A stretch of DNA of 64,000 nucleotides from Pseudoalteromonas piscicida (GTDB taxonomy: Bacteria; Pseudomonadota; Gammaproteobacteria; Enterobacterales; Alteromonadaceae): positions 3,742,001 through 3,806,000 of the forward strand of contig NZ_CP011924.1 of NCBI RefSeq assembly GCF_000238315.3, given 5' to 3'. Position 1 is the stretch's first letter, and each line of letters begins with the position of its first letter. Made by a program: the position numbers and the translations under genes. Under the pieces are notes generated by a model, which had not been told where the DNA came from, ran no database searches, and saw only the letters and a program-made list of their open reading frames with translations. Shown here piece after piece: positions 25,876-35,797 of the stretch.

Positions 25876-26958
25876 ATGCGACTAGCAAGTGCTGAAATCG
25901 ATTTAACCGCGCTGAGAGAAAACCTACAGCTAACACAAAAACTGGCGCCAAAAAGTAAGATTATGGCGGTACTTAAGGCCAACGCTTATGGTCATGGTTT
26001 GGTTAAAATAGCTCAGCATTTGCAAGATGCGGATGCATTCGCTGTGGCGAGAGTTGATGAAGCGCTCGCGCTTAGAACAGGTGGCATCACTAAACCAATT
26101 GTCTTGTTAGAAGGTTTTTTTCATCCTTCTGATTTACCTATTTTACTTGCCAATAATTTGCAAACCATAGTGCATGATATTTCTCAGCTTGAAGCCATTG
26201 AGCGTGCTAATTTAGATGCGCCGCTCACAGTGTGGCTAAAAGTAGATACCGGTATGCATCGTCTCGGCGTTGAGCCTGAAGAGTTTGAAGCGTTTTATGC
26301 TCGCCTTAAGCGCTCAAAAAATGTTGCTGATAAAATCCACTTAATGACACACTTTGCTTGTGCCGATGATATCAAAGACAATAAAACCGAAGTACAACAA
26401 GTGTTATTTAAGTCTTTGGTTGGTCAAAGTCACGCACCATTGTGTTTGGCAAACTCCGCGGGGATCATAGGTTGGCCTGAATCTCATGGCGACTGGATCC
26501 GTCCGGGCCTAATGCTTTATGGCGTTTCACCTATGCTTGCGCGTGTTGGCCAGCAACATGGATTAAAGCCCGTCATGCGCTTGACTACTAAAGTTATTGC
26601 CATCAAGCGGGTGAGAGCACATCAGGCGGTAGGTTATGGCGGACGTTGGCAATGTGAACAGGACACCTATCTTGCCGTTATTGGTGTTGGCTATGGAGAC
26701 GGTTATCCCAGACACGCTAAAATTGGCACTCCGGTGGTTATTGGTAACCAGCGTTACGGTATAGTCGGCACCGTGTCTATGGATATGATCAGTGTGAATA
26801 TTGGTGATAATTCTAATGGCATTCAAGTTGGTGAAGAAGTAGAAATGTGGGGACCAAACCTGCCCGTAGAAGAGATAGCGCAATGTGCAGATACGATTCC
26901 ATATGAGCTGCTGTGTAACGTCACCCCAAGAGTTAGCTACGAATACATCGAAGGCTAA
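25876..26958 (+). CDS. alr: Alanine racemase
   Basis: A 360-residue PLP enzyme that makes D-alanine for peptidoglycan. I chose the ATG at 25876, 20 bases after the dnaB stop; the upstream in-frame start at 25825 lies inside dnaB. The PLP lysine motif 'AVLKANAYGHG' is near residue 35, 'RPGLMLYGVSP' follows the substrate region, and 'GTVSMDMISVN' is the carboxylate-binding block. The stop codon is part of a hairpin shared with the convergent yjbQ gene. Confidence 0.96.
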   Translation: MRLASAEIDLTALRENLQLTQKLAPKSKIMAVLKANAYGHGLVKIAQHLQDADAFAVARVDEALALRTGGITKPIVLLEGFFHPSDLPILLANNLQTIVHDISQLEAIERANLDAPLTVWLKVDTGMHRLGVEPEEFEAFYARLKRSKNVADKIHLMTHFACADDIKDNKTEVQQVLFKSLVGQSHAPLCLANSAGIIGWPESHGDWIRPGLMLYGVSPMLARVGQQHGLKPVMRLTTKVIAIKRVRAHQAVGYGGRWQCEQDTYLAVIGVGYGDGYPRHAKIGTPVVIGNQRYGIVGTVSMDMISVNIGDNSNGIQVGEEVEMWGPNLPVEEIAQCADTIPYELLCNVTPRVSYEYIEG

Positions 26959-26972
26959 GCGCTTAGCCTTTT
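26951..26972 (+). terminator. Terminator formed by the overlapping ends of alr and yjbQ
   Basis: AAGGCTAA-GCGC-TTAGCCTT is a perfect dyad followed by TT on the plus strand. It contains the alr stop (26956-26958) and the yjbQ stop (complement, 26963-26965). Confidence 0.7.
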
Positions 26973-27394
26973 CTGTCACCTTGAAGCGTTGCGATAATGC
27001 GTCTTGCACTACCATGGTCACGATGCTCACCGAGATAAATACCTTGCCAAGTACCTAAACGCAGACGGCCCTCAGAAATGGGGATCGTTACTTCACATCC
27101 TAAAGTGCTGGATTTGATATGTGCTGGCATATCGTCATCGCCCTCATAGTCATGGCGGTAGTAGCTTTGCCTCTGTGGTACAAAATGATTAAAGTGGCTT
27201 TCCATATCCATACGTACCGTTGGGTCGGCATTTTCGTTAATTGTTAGGCTGGCGGAGGTGTGTTGTATAAACAGGTGCAGCAGCCCTATACGATAGTCAT
27301 GTAGTTCAGGAAGCTGAGAGATAATCTCGTCGTCTATCAAGTGAAAGCCTCGTTTTCGAGGCTTCAAGGTAATTTGTTTTTGAGTCCAACTCAT
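26963..27394 (-). CDS. YjbQ family protein (UPF0047)
   Basis: A 143-residue single-domain protein of the YjbQ/UPF0047 family. The diagnostic central block '[21 protein letters not shown]' is followed by '[21 protein letters not shown]' and a C-terminal '[20 protein letters not shown]'. Some members have weak thiamine-phosphate synthase activity; the physiological role is unsettled. Given a complete thi operon 15 kb away, a thiamine role here is only a possibility. It is convergent with alr with four bases between stops. Confidence 0.93.
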   Translation of the reverse strand: MSWTQKQITLKPRKRGFHLIDDEIISQLPELHDYRIGLLHLFIQHTSASLTINENADPTVRMDMESHFNHFVPQRQSYYRHDYEGDDDMPAHIKSSTLGCEVTIPISEGRLRLGTWQGIYLGEHRDHGSARRIIATLQGDRKG

Positions 27395-27417
27395 AAAGTA
27401 ACGTGTGCTTTTAACTA

Positions 27418-27888
27418 TTAGGCGAGTTTGTCGAAGCTGACTTCGATATTGGCATTACCGTCAGGAGAGGTGAATGGCATAATAAGTTTAGGGCCATCAC
27501 ATTTATGGGTGATGGTATGGCCTGGGCCTGAAACGACAACCGGTGTTGCCATATCAAACTCGTAGCCTTTTTCGCCGAGCAGGTTTTTAGCACCGCCAGT
27601 GACCATGTTGGTGATTTCACCAACCATATCAGTGACGTCTTCATTAATGGAATCAGGGCGCTCACCAAGCATACGCTCCATAATGGTTAGCGCTAGGCTC
27701 TCCTCAAAGGTGATCGAAAATGACCCTTTTGTCTGTGGACCAACCATGCCAATCAGACCCGATACATCACCTTGTGCGACTTCGTCTTTCTTCACTTTTG
27801 GCTTACCCGGCGTCAATTCTGTTTGCGCCATTGTAGCCAATACATTGATTAGAGATGATAAAAAGGGGTTGATGAACTCTACATTCAT
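27418..27888 (-). CDS. CheX-like chemotaxis phosphatase
   Basis: A 156-residue CheC/CheX-type protein. It starts '[20 protein letters not shown]'. The catalytic helix '[18 protein letters not shown]' matches the E-x2-N-M-x2-G-x2-K pattern (Glu and Asn are the CheY-P hydrolysis residues). Only one such motif is present, as in CheX. It would dephosphorylate CheY-P or another response regulator in the cytoplasm. No chemotaxis gene is adjacent in the window, so it is an orphan member here. Confidence 0.85.
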   Translation of the reverse strand: MNVEFINPFLSSLINVLATMAQTELTPGKPKVKKDEVAQGDVSGLIGMVGPQTKGSFSITFEESLALTIMERMLGERPDSINEDVTDMVGEITNMVTGGAKNLLGEKGYEFDMATPVVVSGPGHTITHKCDGPKLIMPFTSPDGNANIEVSFDKLA

Positions 27889-27968
27889 ATGGACTTTCCC
27901 TTACGCATTTTTAATAAATTAGTGTCGCTCTTAGTGATAAGTGTAGTGGGCTTTTTTGCTCACTGCAC

Positions 27969-28403
27969 TTAATCTTTACATTTTTCGCAACGGCCATGAG
28001 CCTCAATGGTTTGCTCTGTAACCACAAATCCGGTTTCTGCAGCTAGGCTGTTCAGTTCATGCGAGATCGTGTTTGAGTGTAACTCTTGAACGTTACCGCA
28101 ACTATCACAGATCAGTAACTGCACTGGATGTGTGTGGTCGAAGTGATGGCAAAGCATAAACGCATTAGTACTTTCAATTTTATGGATAAAACCCAACTCA
28201 GAAAGAAAGTCTAAGGCACGATATACGGTAGCGGGTTTTGCAGCCGCTTCCGTCAACTTGAGCTCTTCAAGTAAGTCGTATGCGCCAACGCCACCTTGTT
28301 TAGAGGCGAGTAGTCTAAATACTTTTTCTCTAATAGGAGTAAATCGTGCACCACGGTTGTCACATACTTGCTTGGCTTTGCTAACTAGTAACTCTATATT
28401 CAT
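27969..28403 (-). CDS. Fur-family regulator, Zur-like
   Basis: A 144-residue Fur superfamily repressor. The N-terminal winged helix has 'RFTPIREKVFRLL' and 'KPATVYRALDFLSELGFIHKIES'. The dimerisation domain has 'CHHFDHTHPVQLLICDSCGNVQEL' with C-x2-C, and a C-terminal 'HGRCEKCKD' C-x2-C for the structural zinc. The H-H-F-D-H-x-H-P pattern and lack of the Fur-type H-H-H-D motif favour Zur over Fur. No zinc transporter is near. A short imperfect dyad (ACTAA...TTAGT) lies upstream of the start. Confidence 0.83.
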   Translation of the reverse strand: MNIELLVSKAKQVCDNRGARFTPIREKVFRLLASKQGGVGAYDLLEELKLTEAAAKPATVYRALDFLSELGFIHKIESTNAFMLCHHFDHTHPVQLLICDSCGNVQELHSNTISHELNSLAAETGFVVTEQTIEAHGRCEKCKD

Positions 28404-28529
28404 GATTCAAAATCCTTACACTGCCTTGCAATACTAACATATTATTTTTATTAGTCTTGTGTTTACCCTGATTTATTATCTCAAGTGGATATTCGGGCGC
28501 GATGTTACTTTTAAAGTTTGTTTTTCTTG

Positions 28530-30992
28530 CTAAGATGAGCGCTTAACTGGTTCGATCTTAGTATGGTAAAAGGTTTCAAATTGTGCTGCAGAAAGCGGCT
28601 TGCTGATCAAATATCCTTGACCAAAATCACACTCCAGCTGCTGCAATAAACGCAATTGCTCAAGCGTCTCCACGCCTTCGGCGACTACCTTCATCGATAA
28701 ATTATGCGCCATGGCAATAATCGTTTTAACTAACGCTTTAGATTCGTGAGTAGCGAGCATATCGCTGATAAAACTGCGGTCTATTTTGAGTAAATCGAAG
28801 GGGTAATGACGGAGGTAATTCAGTGACGAATAGCCCGTACCAAAATCATCCAAAGATAATTTAAACCCTAACTGATGTAATTGGGTTAGGGTCTGTTTTA
28901 CCTGTGCCTGTCCTGATATCAGTACGCCTTCTGTGATCTCCAGTTCGATAGAACGATTGGCAATCGGGATGTCTTTTACTAATAGCTCTATCTGTTTCAA
29001 TAGGTTAGGATCTTTAAACTGCCTAGGTGATAAATTGATTGCGATACGGATGTCGGAGTCTAAGTGTTGCTGCCATTGGTGTGCTTGGTTAATAGCAGTT
29101 GAGAGCACAAACAATCCGATGTCGATGATCAAACCGCTTTGTTCTGCGACGGGAATAAACTCCGCAGGAGAGACATTACCCAGTGTTTTACTGTGCCAGC
29201 GGAGTAAAGCTTCCGCGCCAAATACATCACTGTCTTCAATATAAAATTGCGGTTGGTAAAACACTTCTAACTCGTTTTCATTCAGTGCTACGCGCAATGC
29301 TTCCTCAATTTCAATGCGCCGAGATAACTGTTGACTCATCTTCTGATTAAATAGACAGTAGTTGTTGCGACCATTACTTTTGGCATTGTACATTGCGGTA
29401 TCAGCGCAGCTAAGTAACTCTTGGGGGGAGTTCGCGTCTAAAGGATAGATAGCAACACCTATACTGACTGAAATATTAAAATCTTTATCGTCGACAATAA
29501 TGGGATGGTGAAAAAGTTTGATGAGCATATCGGCAACAGAGGTAATGTCTGCAGTGTGCTTAAACCCTCCCATCAACACAATAAACTCATCACCACTGAG
29601 GCGTGACACGGTATCTTGCTCACGTAGAGATTGCTTGAGCCTTTCCCCCGAAGCGATGAGAATTTGATCCCCCGTTTCGTGTCCGAGTGAATCATTGATC
29701 CTTTTAAAATCATCTAAATCAATAAAAAACACTACCGCAAGCTCATCGTTGCGTTCCGCATCAAACAGTTGCTGTGCTAGCCGCTCCATCGCTAAAAAGC
29801 GATTTGGTAAATCGGTCAATGAATCATAAAAAGCGTGATGTAAAATGACTTCTTCTTGACGCTTTTTCTCGGTGATATCTCGCACTGCGATAACCAGTTG
29901 ATCTGTTCCTGGAATAGGAGATAACCGAGCTTCGAATAGCTTCGCTTGATCAGCAATTGTCAGTGGATATTCTATTTGGGTTAATTGGTGGCGCTGATTG
30001 GCAGACTTGATGGCTTGGCTAAATTGTTTTGCTGCATGGGAGGGCAGTACCTCCGCCATTTTCTTGTTGATAAACTGCTCAGGCGACATATACAAGTCGT
30101 CTGATTTTCCGGTATGGCATTCTAAGATGGTACCGTCCGTATTGATTATAAAGAATATATCCGGTAAAGCCTCAAAAACACTATTAATAAGAGCGTGCCG
30201 ACGCTGTAATTCTTGGGTGCTTTGTAATTGTTGTTGCCAGTTTTTCTCTAACGTTTGTGCCATGACATTGAATTGCTTAGCAAGGACTCCAAGCTCGCCA
30301 TGTCCCACGATGTCGGCTCTACTGCTCAAAGACTTTGTGGATAATGCATCGCCTACTTGGATCAGTCTTTTGATTGGCTTATGAATGAAGTAATGAGTAA
30401 AGCTTAGTAGCGCGATAATGATGAGTATCAAAAACACCGCTAAAATACTCGCCTTCGTTATCAATTGTTGCTTTAACGAAAGAAAAACGGTGCTTACGTC
30501 ATAAATAGCAATCAGCCTAACTACATCAGCGGACTCAGCGACGGGCACTTTAGGTGAAATGGGAATGGCTGCGAGAAAGTGCTGCTGATTAGGGTCAAAT
30601 GTTACAGTGAGATCAAGTGTGCGTAATGTTGCTGTCGCTTGCGCCTGACTGATAACTTGATTAAATACTTGTAGTCCAATCGCTGAGTGTTGGGTCTCGT
30701 TGATGAGCGTTTCTCCTTGAATAAGGAAGAGTGCTTTATATTTACTGTCAGAATAATAATCCTCGAGAGTCAGGCTAACTTGATTATTGTTGCCCTCCAC
30801 AAACTCAGTAAAAAGATGTTTACCTAAATGAGTTAAATTTTGTCTTAGTTTTGTCTCATAGCTTTCGAGCAGCATGTCTCGTTGGCTAACATATGAAATG
30901 GAGATAATAAGAGACGAGATCACCAAGCCACAGAGTACCGTGCCCCAAGTCAGCGTTTGTTTTAAATTTATAGAAATAACCTGATTACTCAT
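28530..30992 (-). CDS. Membrane GGDEF/EAL protein with HAMP and PAS domains
   Basis: The product has 820 residues from the ATG at 30992 (an upstream in-frame TTG exists at 31007). Order: transmembrane helix 1 (about 13-34), a periplasmic sensor region, helix 2 (about 178-200), HAMP (202-255), PAS (270-375), GGDEF (385-545) and EAL (565-820). The GGDEF signature is SGDEF, a form still found in active cyclases. The EAL domain keeps 'EALLRW', 'DDFGTGYSSLNYL', 'KIDRSFI' and 'AEGVET', so phosphodiesterase activity is expected. It is probably a periplasm-sensing c-di-GMP enzyme. It is divergent from the gamma-glutamyltransferase gene. Confidence 0.95.
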   Translation of the reverse strand: MSNQVISINLKQTLTWGTVLCGLVISSLIISISYVSQRDMLLESYETKLRQNLTHLGKHLFTEFVEGNNNQVSLTLEDYYSDSKYKALFLIQGETLINETQHSAIGLQVFNQVISQAQATATLRTLDLTVTFDPNQQHFLAAIPISPKVPVAESADVVRLIAIYDVSTVFLSLKQQLITKASILAVFLILIIIALLSFTHYFIHKPIKRLIQVGDALSTKSLSSRADIVGHGELGVLAKQFNVMAQTLEKNWQQQLQSTQELQRRHALINSVFEALPDIFFIINTDGTILECHTGKSDDLYMSPEQFINKKMAEVLPSHAAKQFSQAIKSANQRHQLTQIEYPLTIADQAKLFEARLSPIPGTDQLVIAVRDITEKKRQEEVILHHAFYDSLTDLPNRFLAMERLAQQLFDAERNDELAVVFFIDLDDFKRINDSLGHETGDQILIASGERLKQSLREQDTVSRLSGDEFIVLMGGFKHTADITSVADMLIKLFHHPIIVDDKDFNISVSIGVAIYPLDANSPQELLSCADTAMYNAKSNGRNNYCLFNQKMSQQLSRRIEIEEALRVALNENELEVFYQPQFYIEDSDVFGAEALLRWHSKTLGNVSPAEFIPVAEQSGLIIDIGLFVLSTAINQAHQWQQHLDSDIRIAINLSPRQFKDPNLLKQIELLVKDIPIANRSIELEITEGVLISGQAQVKQTLTQLHQLGFKLSLDDFGTGYSSLNYLRHYPFDLLKIDRSFISDMLATHESKALVKTIIAMAHNLSMKVVAEGVETLEQLRLLQQLECDFGQGYLISKPLSAAQFETFYHTKIEPVKRSS

Positions 30993-31252
30993 AAATAACC
31001 AATTCAATTACCCCGATCCCGTTGCGTTTATTTTTTCCTGCAGAACACTCCAACATTAGTGTAGTCCAGCTGCAAAAACCTGTATCAAATTTGGGCGAAT
31101 ATTCTCGTGGTAGAGTGAGTACTATGACAATGGATTGTTGAGTTTTCGCATTAGGTCCAATCTCGTTTTCTTTCGCTTTGACCGCAAATGAATTGCTGTA
31201 AGCAATTTGGCTTTTTATATTGGTTAAAAAGAAAACAACAAAAGAGAAAATA

Positions 31253-32947
31253 ATGAATAAGGTAGTTAAATGCACGCTGGTTACTATGCTTTGTGCATCA
31301 GTAAGCTCAGCGGCTCTCGCTTATGACAGGATCACGGGAAAAGCTTTCGCTAGTCGTTCTGAGGTTATTGCCACCCAGGGCATGGCGGCAACTTCTCAAC
31401 CACTGGCAACACAAGTTGCAATAGAGGTATTGAAGCAAGGCGGAAGCGCCATAGATGCTGCAATTGCAGCCAATGCCATGCTTGGCTTAGTGGAGCCTAC
31501 AGGTTGCGGTATTGGTGGCGACTTATTTGCGATTGTGTGGGACGAGAAGCAACAAAAGTTATTTGGTCTCAATGCTTCGGGGCGCTCACCAAAAAGCCTT
31601 TCGCTAGCAAAATTACAGCAGCAAGGCGATACAATTCCAAGCTATGGGCCGCTTCCTGTTTCTGTCCCCGGTGCGGTCGATGGTTGGTTTGAACTACACA
31701 ACAAATTTGGCAAACTGCCAATGAAACAGTTACTTCAACCCAGTATCGACTACGCTAGAAGCGGCTTTCCAGTTTCTGAGTTGATTGCTTATTATATGCA
31801 GCGCTCGGTGTCGGCTCGTGAGCAATATGCCGGATTTAAAGAAGTATTTATGCCTGATGGGGAAATGCCTAAAAAGGGGGAGATATTTAAGAATCCGGCA
31901 CTCGCTAATACCTATGAGTTACTTGCAGATAAAGGCCGCGATGCTTTTTATAAAGGCGAAATTGCTAAAGAAATTGACCGTTACATGAAGGCAAATGGTG
32001 GATACTTAAGTTACCAAGACTTGGCTGAGCACCACAGTGAGTGGGTTGACCCCGTAAGTGCTGATTATCGCGGCTACACGTTATGGGAACTACCTCCCAA
32101 TGGTCAGGGCATTGCCGCCCAGCAAATTCTCAATATTTTAGAAGGCTATGATATCAAGGCAATGGGATTCGACAGCCCAGAGTATATTCACACCTTTGTT
32201 GAAGCAAAAAAACTAGCCTTTGCGGATAGAGCAAAATACTACGCCGATCCAGACTTTAATGAGATACCAGTCGCGACACTTATTTCGCAAGTATATGCAG
32301 ATAAAAGACGCGCATTGATTGATCCAAATAAAGCAGCAAAACGCGATCATGCAGGGCCTGTAGAAGGGGACACCATTTACCTTACGACTGCAGATAAGGA
32401 AGGGAATATGGTGTCGCTGATCCAAAGTAATTTCCGTGGTATGGGCTCGGGTATGACTCCAGCTAAGCTTGGCTTTGTCTTGCAAAATAGAGGCGAGCTA
32501 TTTGCGTTAGATAAAAACCACTACAACAGTTATGCGCCGGGAAAAAGACCATTTCACACCATTATTCCTGCCTTTGTCACAAAAGATGGTAAACCATGGA
32601 TGAGTTATGGCGTGATGGGAGGTGCGACTCAACCGCAAATGCATGCGCAGATCCTCATTAACATGATTGATTTTGGTATGAATCTACAAGAAGCGGGCGA
32701 TGCGCCAAGAATTTTGCATAGTGGTTCATCGCAACCTACCGGTGAAATCATGACTGATGGAGGGTATGTCAGTCTCGAGTCTGGTTTTTCCATGGAAACC
32801 CGTAGAGAGCTGATAAAAAAGGGTCACAAATTACAAGAAGCAGTTGGTCCCTATGGCGGTTATCAAGCGATTATGCGAGATGGTAAAACTGGAGTGTACT
32901 ACGGTGCATCCGAAACAAGGAAAGATGGTCAAGCAGCAGGTTACTAA
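31253..32947 (+). CDS. Secreted gamma-glutamyltransferase
   Basis: A 564-residue Ntn-hydrolase of the GGT family. I chose the ATG at 31253, which gives the signal peptide MNKVVKCTLVTMLCASVSSAALA. 'GGSAIDAAIAANAMLGLVEPTGCGIGGD' is the GGT large-subunit block. The predicted self-cleavage and catalytic Thr is in 'EGDTIYLTTADKEGN' near residue 374, and 'PGKRPFHTIIPA' and 'GVMGGATQPQ' follow in the small subunit. The D-T-x-Y-L form resembles the YwrD-type branch rather than the classical TTH type. It should act in the periplasm or outside the cell on gamma-glutamyl peptides or amides. Confidence 0.93.
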   Translation: MNKVVKCTLVTMLCASVSSAALAYDRITGKAFASRSEVIATQGMAATSQPLATQVAIEVLKQGGSAIDAAIAANAMLGLVEPTGCGIGGDLFAIVWDEKQQKLFGLNASGRSPKSLSLAKLQQQGDTIPSYGPLPVSVPGAVDGWFELHNKFGKLPMKQLLQPSIDYARSGFPVSELIAYYMQRSVSAREQYAGFKEVFMPDGEMPKKGEIFKNPALANTYELLADKGRDAFYKGEIAKEIDRYMKANGGYLSYQDLAEHHSEWVDPVSADYRGYTLWELPPNGQGIAAQQILNILEGYDIKAMGFDSPEYIHTFVEAKKLAFADRAKYYADPDFNEIPVATLISQVYADKRRALIDPNKAAKRDHAGPVEGDTIYLTTADKEGNMVSLIQSNFRGMGSGMTPAKLGFVLQNRGELFALDKNHYNSYAPGKRPFHTIIPAFVTKDGKPWMSYGVMGGATQPQMHAQILINMIDFGMNLQEAGDAPRILHSGSSQPTGEIMTDGGYVSLESGFSMETRRELIKKGHKLQEAVGPYGGYQAIMRDGKTGVYYGASETRKDGQAAGY

Positions 32948-33059
32948 AAGTCTGATTGAGTGGTGAAATCAACACGAATTGTAACAGTTAAAGCACTTCG
33001 CTTTTTGTTATCTTGATGTAATATCATTGTTGTTAAACGGAAATGTAAGGAACAAGAAC

Positions 33060-35075
33060 ATGACAAAAATAATAACAAAGCGAAGTGCCTTGTCGACACT
33101 CGTTGCGGCGCTTTTAACTACTCAAAGTTGGGCGGTATTTGCTGACACCATTACCAATAATGTTTACTCAGAAAAAGGCTTAGCGGGCACGCTAACCCAA
33201 GAAAAAATCGACGAGCAAAACTATAAAGCTAAAATTGAGTTCGGCTGGAACAACCGTCGGATCTTAATTGATGAAACCTTAAAGTTGAATGAAAAAGGAC
33301 TACCCATCAATTTTAGTCTTAAAGGGCGTTCTGCTTTTGGCTCCGCAATTGATGAAACGTTTAGCTATAACAGAGGCATTGCGCAGTGGAAAAGTGTCAA
33401 TGAATCAGGCATTAAGGCTGACGCGACACTCGATTTCTACGTACCGTCTAATAATCGCCTTGCACTAGATAACGCGACGATGCGTTATGTTCTAAAAAAT
33501 AATAAATACGAATTAGATGTTTACCCTCAAGGTAAAATGCTTATCGAAAAAATGAAGACGATGAAGTTGGGGGAGCAAACCGTTCATCTATTAGTAACGA
33601 GTGGTCTTAGTCTTACTCCTAATTTTGCATGGTATGACGACGATGGTAACTACTTCGCACAAAGTTGGGGATCAATGTATGTCTTGCGTGACGGCTATAC
33701 CAAATCACAGTTCGAAGAGCTTGAGGCTATCCAAAAACAAGCCGAACAGCAGTATTTAGAAAACCTCGCTAGCAAGCTGACACATGATGTCCCTGCATTA
33801 CTGATTGAAAATGTTGCCGTCTTTGATGGTGAGCAGAAAAAACTGCTGAAAAACCATGATGTGTTAATTAAAAATGGCAAGATTGTAGAAATAACTAAAC
33901 ATATTAAAAAACAAAATGGCGTAGCTAGCCTTGATGGAAAAGGGAAAACCTTGATCCCAGGGCTTTGGGATATGCACGGTCATTTATCAAAAGATAACGG
34001 TATTCTTAATATTGCGAACGGTGTTACCAGCGTTAGAGATATGGGGAACGATCATGACAATATTATGGAAATTGAAGCGCTCTTTAATACTAACCAGGTG
34101 CTGGGTTCTCGCGTGTACCGTGCTGGCTTTATGGATAAATACAGCGAAAACTCAGCTGGCTTAAGTGTAAAGTCACTGGAAGAAGCGCTTGAGACGGTCG
34201 ACTTCTTTGCCGATAATGGTTATGTTCAAGTGAAGCTCTATTCTTCTATCGATCCGAACTGGGTAAAGCCTATTTCTGAGCGTGCGCATAGTCGTGGATT
34301 GAGACTTAGCGGTCACGTGCCCGCGTTTATGACGGCAGAGCAAGCCATTGCAAATGGCTATGATGAGATTCAGCACATTAATATGCTGTTCCTGAATTTC
34401 CTTGCGGGTGAAGAAGTGGATACCAGAACACAAAAACGGTTTTCACTGATGGGAGAGCAAGCGTCAGGTTTATCACTCGATAGTCCACAGATGAATGCGT
34501 TCATTAAGCTACTAAGCGATAAGCGCATCGTTGTGGATCCAACTGTATCTACATTCAGAAGTTTATTGATGGCAGAAGATCAAAAGATCAATCCAGAATA
34601 TGCTGCTATTTCAGAGCACATGCCAATTGCATTCGCTCGTGGTTTAAAAGGAGCTGAGATGCATGTTGATGAACAGTTTAAGCTGAGCTACCAAGAGTCG
34701 GGTGAAGCGATGCAACAAATGCTGAAAAAGCTTTATGATGCTGGTGTTCCAATGGTACCTGGAACGGATAACATTGCAGGCTTTACCTTGATCCGTGAGC
34801 TTGCGCTTTACGTTGATGCGGGTATTCCTGCGGCTGACGTGCTGAATATGGCAACGCTAGAAAGCGCCAAATTGATGGGCGTCGCACATCAAACCGGTTC
34901 AATTGCCAAGGGTAAAGTAGCAGATTTAGTGTTGATCGACGGCGATCCTCTTAAGGACATTACAGCACTGCAAAAAGCGACATTGGTGATCAAAGGTGAG
35001 CAAGCGTTTAAGCCTGCTGAAATTTACCAAGCGATTGGAGTGAAGCCGTTTACTACCTCACCTTCGCTAAAGTAA
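33060..35075 (+). CDS. Secreted amidohydrolase-family metal enzyme
   Basis: A 671-residue protein with signal peptide MTKIITKRSALSTLVAALLTTQSWAVFA; the ATG at 33060 follows AAGGA. Residues 30-240 form a domain I do not recognise. The amidohydrolase domain starts near residue 250 ('LLIENVAVFDGEQKKLLKNHDVLIKNGKI'). The metal ligands are visible: 'PGLWDMHGHL' (H-x-H), 'VKLYSS' (possible carboxylated Lys), 'SGHVPA', 'QHINML' and 'PGTDN' (Asp). The C-terminus 'GSIAKGKVADLVLIDGDPL' is the usual composite beta sandwich. Substrate unknown; imidazolonepropionase-like and prolidase-like members exist. It lies 113 bases after the GGT. Confidence 0.88.
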   Translation: MTKIITKRSALSTLVAALLTTQSWAVFADTITNNVYSEKGLAGTLTQEKIDEQNYKAKIEFGWNNRRILIDETLKLNEKGLPINFSLKGRSAFGSAIDETFSYNRGIAQWKSVNESGIKADATLDFYVPSNNRLALDNATMRYVLKNNKYELDVYPQGKMLIEKMKTMKLGEQTVHLLVTSGLSLTPNFAWYDDDGNYFAQSWGSMYVLRDGYTKSQFEELEAIQKQAEQQYLENLASKLTHDVPALLIENVAVFDGEQKKLLKNHDVLIKNGKIVEITKHIKKQNGVASLDGKGKTLIPGLWDMHGHLSKDNGILNIANGVTSVRDMGNDHDNIMEIEALFNTNQVLGSRVYRAGFMDKYSENSAGLSVKSLEEALETVDFFADNGYVQVKLYSSIDPNWVKPISERAHSRGLRLSGHVPAFMTAEQAIANGYDEIQHINMLFLNFLAGEEVDTRTQKRFSLMGEQASGLSLDSPQMNAFIKLLSDKRIVVDPTVSTFRSLLMAEDQKINPEYAAISEHMPIAFARGLKGAEMHVDEQFKLSYQESGEAMQQMLKKLYDAGVPMVPGTDNIAGFTLIRELALYVDAGIPAADVLNMATLESAKLMGVAHQTGSIAKGKVADLVLIDGDPLKDITALQKATLVIKGEQAFKPAEIYQAIGVKPFTTSPSLK

Positions 35076-35112
35076 TATTAAGCACATTACAAAAGTAATA
35101 GTTTGATGCTGT

Positions 35113-35160
35113 AAGACCAGTGCAAATAAATATAAAACTTGCACAGGTCTTGCTTTCGTT
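35113..35160 (+). terminator. Probable terminator after the amidohydrolase gene
   Basis: AAGACC-A-GTGCAA (35113-35125) pairs with TTGCAC-A-GGTCTT (35139-35151), with a single A-A mismatch and a 13-base A/T loop, then GCTTTCGTT. The T tract is weak. Confidence 0.6.
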
Positions 35161-35797
35161 ACCTCGATATCAGGCTAAATTGTATTTCTGAGTTTTATCA
35201 AAAATGTTTCTAAAACAGAGGCTTGTTCAGTAAGTGAACAAATCGTTCTGACTTTCCTGTTACTACCTAATAAAAAGTTCCTAAAAGCGGTTCGGTGTAA
35301 TCTTGTGTAATGGATAAATTTACTTTTTTGTTAATAAAGCGGTTTATTTATCAGTTTCTTGTGCTAGCCTTTTTCAGTACAGATCACGACTCGTTGATGT
35401 GAAGCCACACAAATTGTGTGTGTTTTACCAGCTTAAGTATGGTCTTTTTTATAACTCTATTTGAGACTTTGATGTCGTCACCCTCGCTACAAGGATGGTA
35501 AAAAAGTTGCCATATTCAAGCGTTAAAGTGACAGTGAGTGATTACAGCAATGTTGTATGCATGCTGCAAGCAAATAGCAAAAGGTGCTGTTGATTAACTT
35601 GGCTCGCGGTTTTAGCGGTTAGTTAACCTTTATAGATATACCCTACAAACGTTCTCCTACTTAAGTGGGTACTGTGTTTGTTGCGGTTAAGTAATTGATT
35701 GGTTTTTTACAACGTTACTGATGGTTAACTGTCGCAAGCCAAATTGATACTGCTCGCGCTGTTGCCAAAGGAATCCCAACCAAGTTATGGGGATGGC
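35161..35797. other. Long upstream region of the PKS/NRPS cluster
   Basis: About 640 bases without a gene. It contains TTGTTCA-GTAAG-TGAACAA (35223-35241) and a perfect 15-bp palindrome CACACAA-A-TTGTGTG (35406-35420), both possible operator sites. AT-rich stretches near 35440-35460 could hold a promoter but no clear -35/-10 pair stands out. No regulator gene is linked. Confidence 0.55.
35406..35420. promoter_or_regulatory. Perfect palindrome, candidate operator
   Basis: CACACAA, one central A, then TTGTGTG. It lies about 380 bases before the assembly-line start. The binding protein is unknown. Confidence 0.4.

Noticed and set aside
35744..35797. An upstream TTG start for PKS/NRPS subunit 1
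   Set aside because: No Shine-Dalgarno sequence precedes it, and ligase homology begins at the ATG at 35798.
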